The translations under genes were made by a program, and so were the position numbers. The notes under the pieces are model-generated. The model searched no databases and was not told the origin of the DNA. It was given only the letters and a program-made list of their open reading frames with translations. A DNA stretch of 64,000 nt from Streptomyces musisoli (GTDB lineage Bacteria; Actinomycetota; Actinomycetes; Streptomycetales; Streptomycetaceae): contig NZ_JAERRH010000006.1 of the NCBI RefSeq assembly GCF_016741855.1, forward strand, positions 248,001-312,000. Direction: 5' to 3'. Shown piece by piece: positions 50,864 through 60,266 of this stretch; positions within the stretch are counted from its first letter, which is position 1; each line of letters begins with the position of its first letter.

Positions 50864-51469
50864 ATGCGGGCACTCAGCGGTCTCTGGCGCTGGCGGCACA
50901 ATCCGCTCCGCCGCACGACCGATCTGGCCGAGGCGTGGGTGGCGCTCGTCGCGCTGCTGCTGATCACCGTGGGCGCACCCGTGACGGGCTGTCTGGTCGG
51001 TGCTTCCGCCCAGGACTCGCTGCAGCGATCCGCTCGGCACCAGCAGCACGGGCGCCGTCTCGTCACGGCGGTCGTGGTGCGGGCACTGGGCGGCGCCCTG
51101 CCCGAGACCGACCCCGAGACGGCCCCCGGACGCCAGACCCACAGCCGTGTCCTCGCGTACTGGGCCGCGCCGGACGGCACCCGGCGGCACGGCCCGGTCC
51201 TGGCGAACCTCAGAACCCCGCACCGAGGGGACCACTTCGGGCTCTGGACCGACCCGCACGGCCGAATAACGACCCGCCCGCTGGACTCCGCCACGGCCAC
51301 GACGCACGCCGTGCTCGCCGGGCTCGGTGCGGCCCTGCTGACCGCGGCCCTGGTCGAGACCGGTCGGCGCCTGACCGTCTGGCGCCTGGTCCGCCGCCGG
51401 TACGCGCGCTGGGACCAGGCGTGGGACCGGGCCGGCCCGGACTGGGGCAAGGCGGGCACCGGCATCTGA
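50864..51469 (+). CDS. Rv1733c-family membrane protein
   Basis: A 201-residue protein with two membrane helices (ALVALLLITVGAPVTGCLVG near residue 30 and AVLAGLGAALLTAALVE near 145) separated by an extracytoplasmic domain with RVLAYWAAPDGTRRHG. The layout matches the Rv1733c-type family, which is abundant in actinomycetes and lacks a known function. GGGGGGTGGGG precedes the ATG. It stands between 170 and 230 nt of gene-free sequence on either side. Confidence 0.7.
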   Translation: MRALSGLWRWRHNPLRRTTDLAEAWVALVALLLITVGAPVTGCLVGASAQDSLQRSARHQQHGRRLVTAVVVRALGGALPETDPETAPGRQTHSRVLAYWAAPDGTRRHGPVLANLRTPHRGDHFGLWTDPHGRITTRPLDSATATTHAVLAGLGAALLTAALVETGRRLTVWRLVRRRYARWDQAWDRAGPDWGKAGTGI

Positions 51470-51700
51470 CGGCCTTCCCGCTCTGGTCAACCGGGCGTCC
51501 TGGCACACGCTACGGTGGACCGGCCGAAGCGCTGTCGGCGAAGGCCCACGGGTTCAGGACCGCGGGGCCGAGCGGATTTCCACGGGAGCGCGAACGCGCT
51601 CACGCCCGGAGGCCGAGGTCGGTCGCGGTCCGGGTGCCGGCGGCAGCGTCCCGACGGACGGCGAGCCATCAGTACGACGAGGTGGGGGCACAACAACGCC

Positions 51701-54139
51701 ATGGCACAGGGCACGGTCCAGGTGACGCACACCGGTACGTCGCGGTGGCGGCGCCGCACGGGTGAGTACGCTTCGCTCGCCGCCGCCCTGGAGGCCGCCG
51801 CCGACGGCGACGTCCTCACGATCGCCCCCGGCACGTACCGGGAGAACCTCGTCGTCCAGCGGGCGGTGACACTCCGTGGGCCCGAGGGCTCGCCCGGCTC
51901 CGTGCGGATCGCACCCCTGGACGGGGTGCCGCTCACCGTGCGGGCCTCGGCCGTCGTGCAGGACCTGCACGTGGAGGGCCAGGACGCGGCGGCGCCCGCG
52001 CTGCTCATCGAGGAGGGCACGCCCGAGCTGATGGACATGCGGATCGTCACCCGGTCCGCCACCGGCATCGAGGTGCGCGGCGGCGCCCGCCCCACCGTGC
52101 GCCGGTGCACCGTCGACAACCCGGCCGGAATCGGCATCGCCGTACTCGACGGCGGCGGCGGGGTGTTCGAGGAGTGCGAGGTCGTCGCGGCCGGACAGGC
52201 GGGCGTGGCGGTCCGGGGCGGGGCCCATCCGCGCCTGGAGCGCTGCCGGGTGCACCACGCCTCCGGCACCGGGCTCACCGCGACCGGCGAGAACTCCGCG
52301 CTGGAGGCCGTGGGGTGCGAGATCTACGAGGTGCGCGGCTCCGGTGTGCAGATCACCCAGCGCGCCACCGCGCACCTGACCGACTGCGATGTGCACCGCA
52401 CCACCGCCGACGGCATCACCCTGGACACCGACGCGGTGCTCACGCTCGCCGACTGCCGCATCCACGACATCCCGGAGAACGCGGTCGACCTGCGCTCCCG
52501 CTCGGTGCTCACGCTGACCCGGACGACGGTCCGTCAGTTCGGGCGCAACGGCCTGTCCGTGTGGGATCCGGGGACCCGGGTGGACGCCAACCAGTGCGAG
52601 ATCTTCGACAGCACCGGCGACTACCCGGCGGTGTGGGTGAGCGACGGGGCCACCGCCGTCCTCGACTCCTGCCGCGTGCACGACGTGCCGGACGCGCTGT
52701 TCGTGCTGGACCGTGGTTCCCGCGCGGACGTCGTCGACAGCGACCTGTCGCAGGTGCGCAACACGGCCGTGTCGGTGAGCGACGGGGCGACCGCGCAGCT
52801 CGACGACTGCCGGATCAGGGAGGCGGCCACCGGTGCCTGGTTCCGCGACCACGGCAGCGGCGGCACGCTCAACAACTGCACCGTGGACGGCACCCAGACC
52901 GGAGTGATCGTCACCAAGGGCGCCGACCCGACCATCGAGCGCTGCACGGTCGACTCCCCCGCCGAGGCCGGTTTCTACGTCTCCGCTGGCGGCCGCGGCA
53001 GCTTCCTCGGCTGCCGGGTCACCGGCAGCGGCGGTTACGGCTTCCATGTGATCGACGGCTGCCGTACGACGCTGCGCAAGTGCCGTACGGAACGGTGCGC
53101 GCGCGGCGGGTACGAGTTCGCCGACGGCGGCCCGGCCGCCGGCTCCGGGACGGGACCGGTCGTGGAGGACTGCACCAGCGACGAGAGCGGCGGCCCCCGG
53201 ACGCCCGCGGCCCGGGAGACGGCCGCGCAGACGGTGCCGCAGTCCGCCGGCCTGCTGGGCGCGTTCCCCGGGCAGCGCGCGGCGGAGCCGGAGCCGCCCG
53301 TCGCCGTCGCCGAACCCGCGGAGCCGCAGCGGACGTCGAAGGACGTGCTCGGGGAACTCGACGCGCTGGTGGGCCTGGAGAGCGTCAAGCGCGAGGTGCG
53401 GGCGCTGACCGACATGATCGAGGTGGGCCGGCGCCGGCAGCGGGCGGGCCTGAAGGCGGCCTCCGTCAAGCGGCATCTGGTCTTCACCGGCTCCCCCGGT
53501 ACCGGCAAGACGACGGTCGCCCGGCTCTACGGCGAGATCCTCGCCTCGCTGGACGTCCTGGAGAAGGGCCACCTGGTGGAGGTGTCCCGGGTGGACCTGG
53601 TCGGCGAGCACATCGGTTCCACCGCGATCCGCACCCAGGAGGCCTTCGAACGGGCCCGCGGCGGTGTGCTGTTCATCGACGAGGCGTACGCGCTGTCCCC
53701 GGAGGACGCCGGGCGGGACTTCGGCAAGGAGGCCATCGACACGCTGGTGAAGCTGATGGAGGACCACCGGGACGCGGTGGTGGTGATCGTCGCCGGGTAC
53801 ACCGCGGAGATGGAGCGCTTCCTCTCCGTCAACCCTGGCGTGGCCTCCCGCTTCTCCCGCACGATCACCTTCGGCGACTACGGCCCCGAGGAACTGCTGC
53901 GGATCGTGGAGCAGCAGGCCGACGAGCACGAGTACCGGCTGGCACCGGGAGCGTCCGAGGCGCTGCTGAAGTACTTCACGGCGATCCCGAAGGGCCCCGC
54001 GTTCGGCAACGGCCGCACCGCCCGGCAGACGTTCGAGGCGATGGTGGAGCGCCACGCGGGCCGTGTCGCCCAGCTTCCCGATCCGACCACCGACGACCTG
54101 ACCCTGCTGTACGCGGAGGATCTGCCGGAGCTGCCCTGA
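51701..54139 (+). CDS. Right-handed beta-helix / CbxX-type AAA+ ATPase fusion
   Basis: An 812-residue protein. Residues 20-480 form a parallel beta-helix of about 20 PbH1-type coils (DGDVLTIAPGTYRENLVV, then repeated GGA...CxV/CRI turns), as in NosD or pectate lyase. A linker of about 60 residues leads to an AAA+ domain of CbbX/SpoVK/EccA type with Walker A GSPGTGKT (597-604), Walker B D660-E661 (VLFIDEAYAL) and a C-terminal lid. The helix could recognise a polymer or protein surface and the ATPase remodel it. The ATG at 51701 follows GGTGGGGG. Confidence 0.85.
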   Translation: MAQGTVQVTHTGTSRWRRRTGEYASLAAALEAAADGDVLTIAPGTYRENLVVQRAVTLRGPEGSPGSVRIAPLDGVPLTVRASAVVQDLHVEGQDAAAPALLIEEGTPELMDMRIVTRSATGIEVRGGARPTVRRCTVDNPAGIGIAVLDGGGGVFEECEVVAAGQAGVAVRGGAHPRLERCRVHHASGTGLTATGENSALEAVGCEIYEVRGSGVQITQRATAHLTDCDVHRTTADGITLDTDAVLTLADCRIHDIPENAVDLRSRSVLTLTRTTVRQFGRNGLSVWDPGTRVDANQCEIFDSTGDYPAVWVSDGATAVLDSCRVHDVPDALFVLDRGSRADVVDSDLSQVRNTAVSVSDGATAQLDDCRIREAATGAWFRDHGSGGTLNNCTVDGTQTGVIVTKGADPTIERCTVDSPAEAGFYVSAGGRGSFLGCRVTGSGGYGFHVIDGCRTTLRKCRTERCARGGYEFADGGPAAGSGTGPVVEDCTSDESGGPRTPAARETAAQTVPQSAGLLGAFPGQRAAEPEPPVAVAEPAEPQRTSKDVLGELDALVGLESVKREVRALTDMIEVGRRRQRAGLKAASVKRHLVFTGSPGTGKTTVARLYGEILASLDVLEKGHLVEVSRVDLVGEHIGSTAIRTQEAFERARGGVLFIDEAYALSPEDAGRDFGKEAIDTLVKLMEDHRDAVVVIVAGYTAEMERFLSVNPGVASRFSRTITFGDYGPEELLRIVEQQADEHEYRLAPGASEALLKYFTAIPKGPAFGNGRTARQTFEAMVERHAGRVAQLPDPTTDDLTLLYAEDLPELP

Positions 54140-54212
54140 GCACTCGGGCAGCCCGGGCAGCCCGCACCGGCTTTCCACTCCTCCGCGCCGCGGAGCCCAG
54201 GGGGCTGCGGGA

Positions 54213-54641
54213 CTAGAGGTTGTCGCCCCAGCCGCCCTGGATCATGGTCTGGAACGCCCACTTCCCGTCCCGCCTGAGCAGGATGTCGGCGTACCGGAGC
54301 CGCTGGGAGTGGCCGTCGACGGTCATGGTCGAGTCCGTGAAGACGACGGCCATCGAGGAGGACAGGAACACCGGAGTCCGGGTGGACTCGAAGGCGATGT
54401 CCTGGCTTCCTCCACCCATCACCTGCGTCATGGTCGCGACGAACCGCTCCCGGTCCCACTGCGCCGACCGGCCGTTGCCCGCGGAGTCGTCGCTCACGAG
54501 GTTGAGCGGGAAGACCGCCAGGTCCGCCATGCGCTCGACATCGCGCTTGCCGCTCGCCGCGTCGTACTCCGCGAACCAGGCGTCCAGGCTCACGCGGTCT
54601 TCGTGGGTCGGGCTGTATCCCGTGTCGGGCAGGAGGGGCAT
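54213..54641 (-). CDS. NTF2-like (SnoaL/DUF4440-type) protein
   Basis: A 142-residue cone-shaped alpha+beta protein. The helix SLDAWFAEYDAASGKRDVERMADL and the strands FLSSSMAVVFTDSTM and ADILLRRDGKWAFQTMIQGGW are typical of NTF2-like proteins that bind small ligands or modify polyketides. No conserved catalytic pair can be named. Start at 54641 has AAGGAG upstream. An inverted repeat in its promoter suggests dedicated control. Confidence 0.7.
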   Translation of the reverse strand: MPLLPDTGYSPTHEDRVSLDAWFAEYDAASGKRDVERMADLAVFPLNLVSDDSAGNGRSAQWDRERFVATMTQVMGGGSQDIAFESTRTPVFLSSSMAVVFTDSTMTVDGHSQRLRYADILLRRDGKWAFQTMIQGGWGDNL

Positions 54642-54660
54642 ACGGGCTCCTTCGATAGGG

Positions 54661-54734
54661 CTAATCAAATTTGTCTAGCTGTTTCCAGCGCTGGGAGCGT
54701 ACACCTTTTCGCCTCGCTGGTAAAACTTGATTAG
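54661..54734. promoter_or_regulatory. Paired CTAATCAA / TTGATTAG sites upstream of the NTF2-like gene
   Basis: CTAATCAA (54661-54668) and its exact inverse TTGATTAG (54727-54734) lie 58 bp apart. The first is embedded in CTAATCAAATTTGTCTAG, which is itself an imperfect 18-bp palindrome around CAAATTTG. The AT-rich sites stand out in this GC-rich DNA and flank the likely promoter. Confidence 0.5.
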
Positions 54735-54756
54735 TGAAGCCCTCGATGTGACCGGG

Positions 54757-57700
54757 TCACGTCCCCTGCCCCGGGCGCTGGCCGGGAAGTCCGGGGCACA
54801 GGCGGGTCAGGAGGTGGGCTCGTTCGCGGGTGAAGGCGGGGTCCGACTGGTAGTCGGAGTGGCCGAGGATCGGGGCCGGGAGCGGGTGCTCGGCGGTGCG
54901 TCCGTAGGCGCGGGGGTCCGGCAGCGGCTCGTGGTCGACTTCCGGGGTGGCGTCGCCCGCGACGCGGACCGGGCCGCCGATGGGGTCGGTGCGCCGGTAG
55001 AGATTGCGCCAGCAGGCGATGTCATGGTGCAGCGCGGCGAGCGCCGGCGGCCCGAAGTGGGCCGGGAACCAGCGGCCGTACAGGCGCTCCAGCGGGGATC
55101 CGTAGGTGAGCAGGGCGACCCGCCCGCGTACGGACGGCGGCAGTTGCCAGGCCGCCGCCGCGGCCAGGACGCTGCCCTGGGAGTGCCCGGACAGGACGAG
55201 CCGGCCCCCGGTGCGGCGGGTCCAGGTGGCCATGCGCCAGGTCAGGTCCGGCACCGCGCGCTCGGCGTAGCAGGGCGGTGCGAAGGGGTGTGCGGCGCGC
55301 GGCCAGAAGGTGCCGACGTCCCAGAGGATGCCGATGGTCCGCCGCGCGGAGGCGTCCTTGTAGGCGCGCCTGCCCCAGGTCACGAAGAGCAGGAAGCCGA
55401 ATCCGACGAGCCAGGAGCCCAGCGCCTGGGAGGTCTCGGCCACGGCCTGGACGAGGTGGTGGGTGCGGCGGGCCGCCCCGACGGGCGTCTTCCCGGTGGC
55501 CAGGGCGCCGGCCAGCGCGGAGGTGCCCAGGAGCAGGGTGGCGACGGTGAGGACGGTGACGACGAGGGGCGCCCGGTCGGTGAGGGTGGCCACGGCGCGG
55601 GCCCGGGCGATGGCCCGGGTGCGGGACGGGTCCTCGGATTCGCCCGGGTGCTCCTGGCGCACGCGGTCGCGTTCGGCACGGGCCAGCCGGGCGGTGCGCA
55701 CGGCGAGCAGCGCGGCCAGGACCGACAGGACCACGAGAAGCGGTGGGATGGCGGACGCCTGCCAGGTCAGCAGCACGGGTGGCCCGGCGAGCAGGGCGCG
55801 GGTGCCGTCCAGCCAGTCGGCGACGCGCTGGGCGAGCCCGCCGGACATCACTCCGCCCAGGGCGCAGGCGAGCAGCGTCACGGCGGGACCGCCGAGGCCC
55901 CGCATTCCGGCGCGCGGGTCGCGTCGGCGCCGGTGAAGGTCCCGGGCCACGGCGCCGAGGGCGATGACGAGCAAGCCCTGGGCCAGCATGAGGGCGCCGA
56001 AGGCCGGATCACCGGGGATCCGTCCGGTGGACTGCCAGCCGGGCCGGGACCAGCCCGCGTACACCAGGCTGAGCAGCAGCAGGGCGAGCGCGACGAGCGG
56101 TAACGAGCGGACGAGGTGCTGGTCGAGCCGCTGGTCGAGCCGGTTCTCGCCGCGGCCTCGGCGGCACACGACTCCGACCACCGCGACCGCCCAGGCGAGC
56201 AGGGCCGCGGTCAGCAGCAGGCCGAGGGCGTCCAGGGCGGCGGGGCCGCCGGTCCGGTGGTCGAAGCGGACCGCGGGGGTGGCGACGGCGGCGGCCACGG
56301 TGAGCAGCCCCGCCGCGGTGTGGGCCGCCCGCAGCCGGGCGACCAGCCGGCGCCCGTACCAGAAACCGGCCCGGACCAGCGCACTGCCGTGCACGTCCGC
56401 CTCGGCCTCATCGACACGCGCCCCATCGCCGTGGGAGCCCGCGCCGCGGCCGTGGGAGCCCGTCCCGGGGGCGTCGCCGGTCGGCTCCGAGCCGCCGGCG
56501 CGCGTACGAAAGCCGTCATCGCCCGGCCCGGATCCACCGGCGACGGACGTGTGGCCGTCGCCGATCAACCCTGGCTCACCGGCCTCCGCCCCAGGGCCCT
56601 CACCGACCGACCCCGGCCCAACGGCCCTCGCCCCGGGGTCATCGCCGACCGACCCCCGCCCGTCGGCCACCGCCCCGAGGCCACCGCCGCCCGACCCCCG
56701 CCCAACGGCCCCCGCCCCGAGGCCGTCGCCGACCGACCCCCGCCCGTCGGCTCCCGGCCCGAGGCCGTCGCCGACCGACCCCCGCCCGTCGGCTCCCGGC
56801 CCGGGGCCGCCGGTGTCCGGTCCCATGTCGGCGGACAGTGGCCGGTGGGACTCGTACGCTCGCCAGGTGCGGTGCGAGAGGTACCAGAGCAGGCCGGTCA
56901 GCGCGGCCGGCAGCGCCGCGGCGAGGGCCAGCCGGCGGCCGGGCGCGCTCCACCAGCCCCCGGGCCCGGCGGGCGCTCCGGGGGCGGCGGGTGCCAGGAA
57001 GCCCAGCCAGGAGTGGCGGCGTACGCAGGCCGGGGTCCCCGCGCACTGCCAGGCCAGCAGGTCGAGGGCCACCTCGCAGGCGGCGGCCACCAGCAGCACG
57101 GTCAGGGTGAGGGCGGAGAGCCGCACGAGGAGGCCGTAGAGCCGGACGGTACGCGGCCGGCCGGGTCCGCTGGGGCGCATCCAGTGAGCGAGGTTGACGA
57201 CCATGAACGGCAGTAACAGCAGCCACAGGGCGCGGCTGCCGTCGCCGGAGGTGAGGTTGCACCAGACGTACGCCTCCCGGACCGGCCCGCGCCGGGCCCC
57301 CTTCCCGAGGTCTCCCCCGAGGTCTCTCCCGTGATCGCCCCCTGGGTCCCCCTCGGCGCCCACACCGTCCGGGGTGGGCCCGGCGTCCTCGGCGCGCCGG
57401 AAGACGGCGGCCGTGTCGTCACCGGTGACCCGGACCGTGCGCGGGTCGCCGAGCATCCTCTCGGGCGTGGTGCCGCCGACCCCGTGCACCAGCAGTTCCA
57501 GGTCGTCCCCGGACCCGACCGGCCGCCCCGCCCACCGCCCGACGACTGGGTCCTCGGCCGTCCCGGCGCCCTGGTCCTCATACGAACCGGCAGCCCGCCC
57601 TGTCTGCCGCCCGGCGGGCCGGGTCTCGTGTGGCCCGGCGGTCTGGTGCTCGTGGTGTTCCGCGGGCCGGTTCCCGTCGTGTTCCGTGGGCCGGTTCCCG

Positions 57701-57897
57701 TCGTGTTCCGTGGGCCGGTTCCCGTCGTGTTCCGTGGGCCGGTTCCCGTCGTGTTCCGTGGGCCGGTTCTCCTGCCGCTCCGCGCGGCGGTGCTGTGCGT
57801 GTTCCACTGTTCTCGCACTTCCCCCGTGACGCCCTGACGTCTGTGCCGTGCGCGCTTCAGGATCGCCGGTCCCGCGGCCCCGTACACCTCTCGTCAC
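54757..57897 (-). CDS. Giant membrane protein with split alpha/beta-hydrolase motifs
   Basis: A 1046-residue protein. The N-terminus is a disordered repeat (RPTEHDGN, five units at about 43-80). LELLVHGVGG at 133-142 is the first strand and oxyanion region of an alpha/beta hydrolase. About ten membrane helices and a Gly/Asp-rich low-complexity loop follow, and only then the nucleophile elbow GHSQG (S906) with candidate acid D971 and base H1013 (LGHSDY). Hydrolase parts thus bracket the membrane region. A lipase or esterase acting at the membrane is likely. The GTG at 57897 has GGGGAG upstream. Confidence 0.68.
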   Translation of the reverse strand: MTRGVRGRGTGDPEARTAQTSGRHGGSARTVEHAQHRRAERQENRPTEHDGNRPTEHDGNRPTEHDGNRPTEHDGNRPAEHHEHQTAGPHETRPAGRQTGRAAGSYEDQGAGTAEDPVVGRWAGRPVGSGDDLELLVHGVGGTTPERMLGDPRTVRVTGDDTAAVFRRAEDAGPTPDGVGAEGDPGGDHGRDLGGDLGKGARRGPVREAYVWCNLTSGDGSRALWLLLLPFMVVNLAHWMRPSGPGRPRTVRLYGLLVRLSALTLTVLLVAAACEVALDLLAWQCAGTPACVRRHSWLGFLAPAAPGAPAGPGGWWSAPGRRLALAAALPAALTGLLWYLSHRTWRAYESHRPLSADMGPDTGGPGPGADGRGSVGDGLGPGADGRGSVGDGLGAGAVGRGSGGGGLGAVADGRGSVGDDPGARAVGPGSVGEGPGAEAGEPGLIGDGHTSVAGGSGPGDDGFRTRAGGSEPTGDAPGTGSHGRGAGSHGDGARVDEAEADVHGSALVRAGFWYGRRLVARLRAAHTAAGLLTVAAAVATPAVRFDHRTGGPAALDALGLLLTAALLAWAVAVVGVVCRRGRGENRLDQRLDQHLVRSLPLVALALLLLSLVYAGWSRPGWQSTGRIPGDPAFGALMLAQGLLVIALGAVARDLHRRRRDPRAGMRGLGGPAVTLLACALGGVMSGGLAQRVADWLDGTRALLAGPPVLLTWQASAIPPLLVVLSVLAALLAVRTARLARAERDRVRQEHPGESEDPSRTRAIARARAVATLTDRAPLVVTVLTVATLLLGTSALAGALATGKTPVGAARRTHHLVQAVAETSQALGSWLVGFGFLLFVTWGRRAYKDASARRTIGILWDVGTFWPRAAHPFAPPCYAERAVPDLTWRMATWTRRTGGRLVLSGHSQGSVLAAAAAWQLPPSVRGRVALLTYGSPLERLYGRWFPAHFGPPALAALHHDIACWRNLYRRTDPIGGPVRVAGDATPEVDHEPLPDPRAYGRTAEHPLPAPILGHSDYQSDPAFTRERAHLLTRLCPGLPGQRPGQGT
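56590..56815. repeat. Intragenic 42-bp-type repeat in the giant membrane protein
   Basis: Repeats of about 14 codons (DGRGSVGDGLGPGA type) occur four to five times, the last two almost identical. They encode the soluble Gly/Asp-rich loop between membrane helices. Confidence 0.7.
57655..57774. repeat. Intragenic 24-bp repeat, five units
   Basis: Five contiguous 24-bp units of GTGTTCCGTGGGCCGGTTCC type (57655-57774) encode the RPTEHDGN octapeptide on the reverse strand. The unit keeps frame, so copy number can vary without breaking the gene. Confidence 0.9.
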
Positions 57898-58100
57898 GGA
57901 ATCTCCCCGATCCGTGTGACGGCGGGCGGGGCGGCCCGCGGCCCGGGCGGCGGGGGCCCGGGCCGGCAGGCGGTGGCGCAACCGGCACGGACCCGTGAAA
58001 GGATGGGACGCCCGCGCACTGCCGGACGGATTGAACTTCCTGGTCGGAGCCGGTGCGCCGGACGTGTCGGACGGTTGGCGGCGAAAGGACCGGAGCGTAC

Positions 58101-58931
58101 GTGAGTGAGAATCAGAACCTCCTCGCGGAGCAGCGCCGCGCCCTCATCCTGGACGAGGTCCGGCGCCGGGGCGGGGTGCGGGTCAACGAGCTGACCCGCA
58201 AGCTCGGCGTCTCGGACATGACCGTGCGCCGCGATCTGGACGCGCTGGCCCGCCAGGGCATGCTGGAGAAGGTCCACGGCGGTGCGGTGCCGGTGGTCGA
58301 GGCGAGCACGCACGAGCCGGGGTTCGAGGCTAAGTCGGGACTGGAGCTGACCGCCAAGGAGGACATCGCGCGCGCCGCGGCCCGCCTGGTCGGCCCGGGG
58401 GCGGCGATCGCCCTGTCCGGTGGTACCACGACGTACGCGCTCGCCCAGCAGTTGCTGGAGGTGCCGGACCTGACCGTGGTGACGAACTCGGTGCGGGTCG
58501 CGGACGTCTTCCACGCGGCGCAGCGCACATCGGGCCAGCGGCAGGGATCGGCGACGGTGGTGCTCACCGGCGGGGTGCGTACCCCGTCGGACTCCCTGGT
58601 GGGCCCGGTGGCCGACCAGGCGATCGCCTCGCTCCACTTCGATCTGCTCTTCCTCGGCGTGCACGGAATATCGGTGGAGGCCGGCCTGTCCACACCGAAC
58701 CTCGCGGAGGCCGAGACCAACCGGCGGCTGGTGCACTCCGCGCGCCGGGTCGTCGTGGTCGCCGACCACACCAAGTGGGGCACGGTGGGCCTGAGTTCCT
58801 TCGCCGCGCTGGACCAGGTGGACACGCTGGTGACCGACGCCGGCCTGCCCGCCGAGGCCCGCGCGGAGATCTCCGAGCATCTGCGGGTGGTCGTGGCGGG
58901 CGAGCCCGGGGAAGACACCACAGACATCTGA
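58101..58931 (+). CDS. DeoR/GlpR-family transcriptional regulator
   Basis: A 276-residue repressor. The N-terminal winged helix is typical (RRALILDEVRRRGGVRVNELTRKLGVS then MTVRRDLDALARQGML and HGGAV). The C-terminal sugar-phosphate-binding domain has ALSGGTTTYALAQQL, VVTNSVRVA and GVHGISVEAGLSTPN. It probably responds to a phosphosugar. No sugar operon is adjacent. The GTG at 58101 has GGAG 5 nt upstream. It is divergent from the giant membrane protein. Confidence 0.87.
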   Translation: MSENQNLLAEQRRALILDEVRRRGGVRVNELTRKLGVSDMTVRRDLDALARQGMLEKVHGGAVPVVEASTHEPGFEAKSGLELTAKEDIARAAARLVGPGAAIALSGGTTTYALAQQLLEVPDLTVVTNSVRVADVFHAAQRTSGQRQGSATVVLTGGVRTPSDSLVGPVADQAIASLHFDLLFLGVHGISVEAGLSTPNLAEAETNRRLVHSARRVVVVADHTKWGTVGLSSFAALDQVDTLVTDAGLPAEARAEISEHLRVVVAGEPGEDTTDI

Positions 58932-59000
58932 GGCACCGTCAGCTATGGTGGCCCTGCCCGGTCGACCGCGCCGCGAAAGTGGCGCAAGGGGGTTACGTCC

Positions 59001-59474
59001 ATGGCTCGTCGTCTGCGCCCGGTGGATCTCGACTTCGTCGGGACCGCGCCCGTACGCCTGGTTTTCGCGCGGGAGATCTCCGCGTCCCCGGAGCAGGTCT
59101 TCCACGCGCTCGCCGAGGACGTGCCCGGCTGGACCCAGTGGTTCTCGGCCGTGACGCTCGCCCGGGCCACCGACGGCGGCGCCGGGCGGGAGATACGGCT
59201 CAGGGGCGGGACACGGTTCACGGAGACGGTGCTCGCGGCGAAGGCGCCCGAGGTGTACGCCTACCGCGTCGACACCACCAACGCGCCGGGCGCCCGTGCC
59301 CTGGTCGAGGAGTGGCGCCTCGCTCCCCGGGGCACCGGCACCCGGGTGCAGTGGACCTTCGCCGCCGACGGCACGGCACCGTTCCGGGTCGTCCTGGGGC
59401 TGGCCCGGGCGGGTCTGGGACGCGCCTTCCGTGACGCGGTGACGTCCCTGGACCGGCGCGTGACGCCGCGCTGA
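59001..59474 (+). CDS. SRPBCC-family (polyketide cyclase-like) protein
   Basis: A 157-residue START-like protein with a ligand cavity. REISASPEQVFHALAEDVPGW, the strand RVQWTFAADG and the long final helix (FRDAVTSLDRR) match the family. Members bind lipids or aromatic ligands; substrate unknown. AAGGGGG precedes the ATG. Its TGA directly abuts the stop of the convergent enoyl-CoA hydratase (59474/59475) with no spacer. Confidence 0.8.
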   Translation: MARRLRPVDLDFVGTAPVRLVFAREISASPEQVFHALAEDVPGWTQWFSAVTLARATDGGAGREIRLRGGTRFTETVLAAKAPEVYAYRVDTTNAPGARALVEEWRLAPRGTGTRVQWTFAADGTAPFRVVLGLARAGLGRAFRDAVTSLDRRVTPR

Positions 59475-60266
59475 TCAGCCGGCGCCGCGGGCCTGGTGCG
59501 ACTCGGCCACGACCGCGGCCATGAGCTCCGCGTCCAGCACGGAGACGTCGGCCAGGCGGGAGGCGGCGGACAGCGAGTTCAGCAGCGTCTTGGTGACGCG
59601 CAGTGCCGCCGGGGGGCGGCGGACGATGGGCCGGGCCCATTCGGCGACGGCCGCGTCCAGCTCATGGGCGGGGACGACCCGCTGAAGGATGGACAGGGAC
59701 TGGGCCTCCGCGGCGGTGAAGGCGCGTCCGGTCAGGACGAGTTCGCGGACGCGTGCGGCACCGACCTCGTTGATGAGGCGGGGCAGGAGGCCGCCCCAGG
59801 CGGTGGGCAGTCCGAGGGCGAGTTCGGGCAGCCGGAAGGTCGCGTCCTCGGATCCGACCCGCAGGTCGCAGGCGAGCGCGAGGGCCATGCCGGCTCCGAT
59901 GACCTTGCCGTGGACGCGGGCGATGGTGACGGCCGGGTTCGTGGTCAGGGCGTCGCAGACGCGCTGGGCCTTGATCCCCGACATGCGGATGCCGCTGCCC
60001 GTGGAGTCGTGGGCGAGATGCCGGGTGAACTCGCCGCGGTCCCCGCCGAGGCAGAAGTCGTCGCCGTTCCCGCTGAGCACGACCACGCGGACGGCCGGAC
60101 CCTGCCCCTGGAGGACCGCCAGCAGGTCGTCCAGCAGGGCGTCGGTGACCGTGTTGCCCTGCTCGGGGGTGTTCAGCTCGATGGTGAGGACGGGACCCTC
60201 ACGGCGGGTCCGCAGGATCTGCCGTACGTCACCGGTCGGAAGGGCTCTGAGGGGGATGGCGGTCAT
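59475..60266 (-). CDS. Enoyl-CoA hydratase/isomerase-family protein
   Basis: A 263-residue crotonase-fold protein. The oxyanion-hole segments are VLSGNGDDFCLGGDRGEF and VHGKVIGAGMALALACDLRV, and the region around LPELALGLPTAWGG carries a Glu in the usual position of a catalytic acid. It could hydrate an enoyl-CoA or act on another acyl-CoA. It overlaps the P450 stop by ATGA (60263-60266), so it is the last gene of the conservon transcript, an unusual addition to such loci. Confidence 0.82.
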   Translation of the reverse strand: MTAIPLRALPTGDVRQILRTRREGPVLTIELNTPEQGNTVTDALLDDLLAVLQGQGPAVRVVVLSGNGDDFCLGGDRGEFTRHLAHDSTGSGIRMSGIKAQRVCDALTTNPAVTIARVHGKVIGAGMALALACDLRVGSEDATFRLPELALGLPTAWGGLLPRLINEVGAARVRELVLTGRAFTAAEAQSLSILQRVVPAHELDAAVAEWARPIVRRPPAALRVTKTLLNSLSAASRLADVSVLDAELMAAVVAESHQARGAG

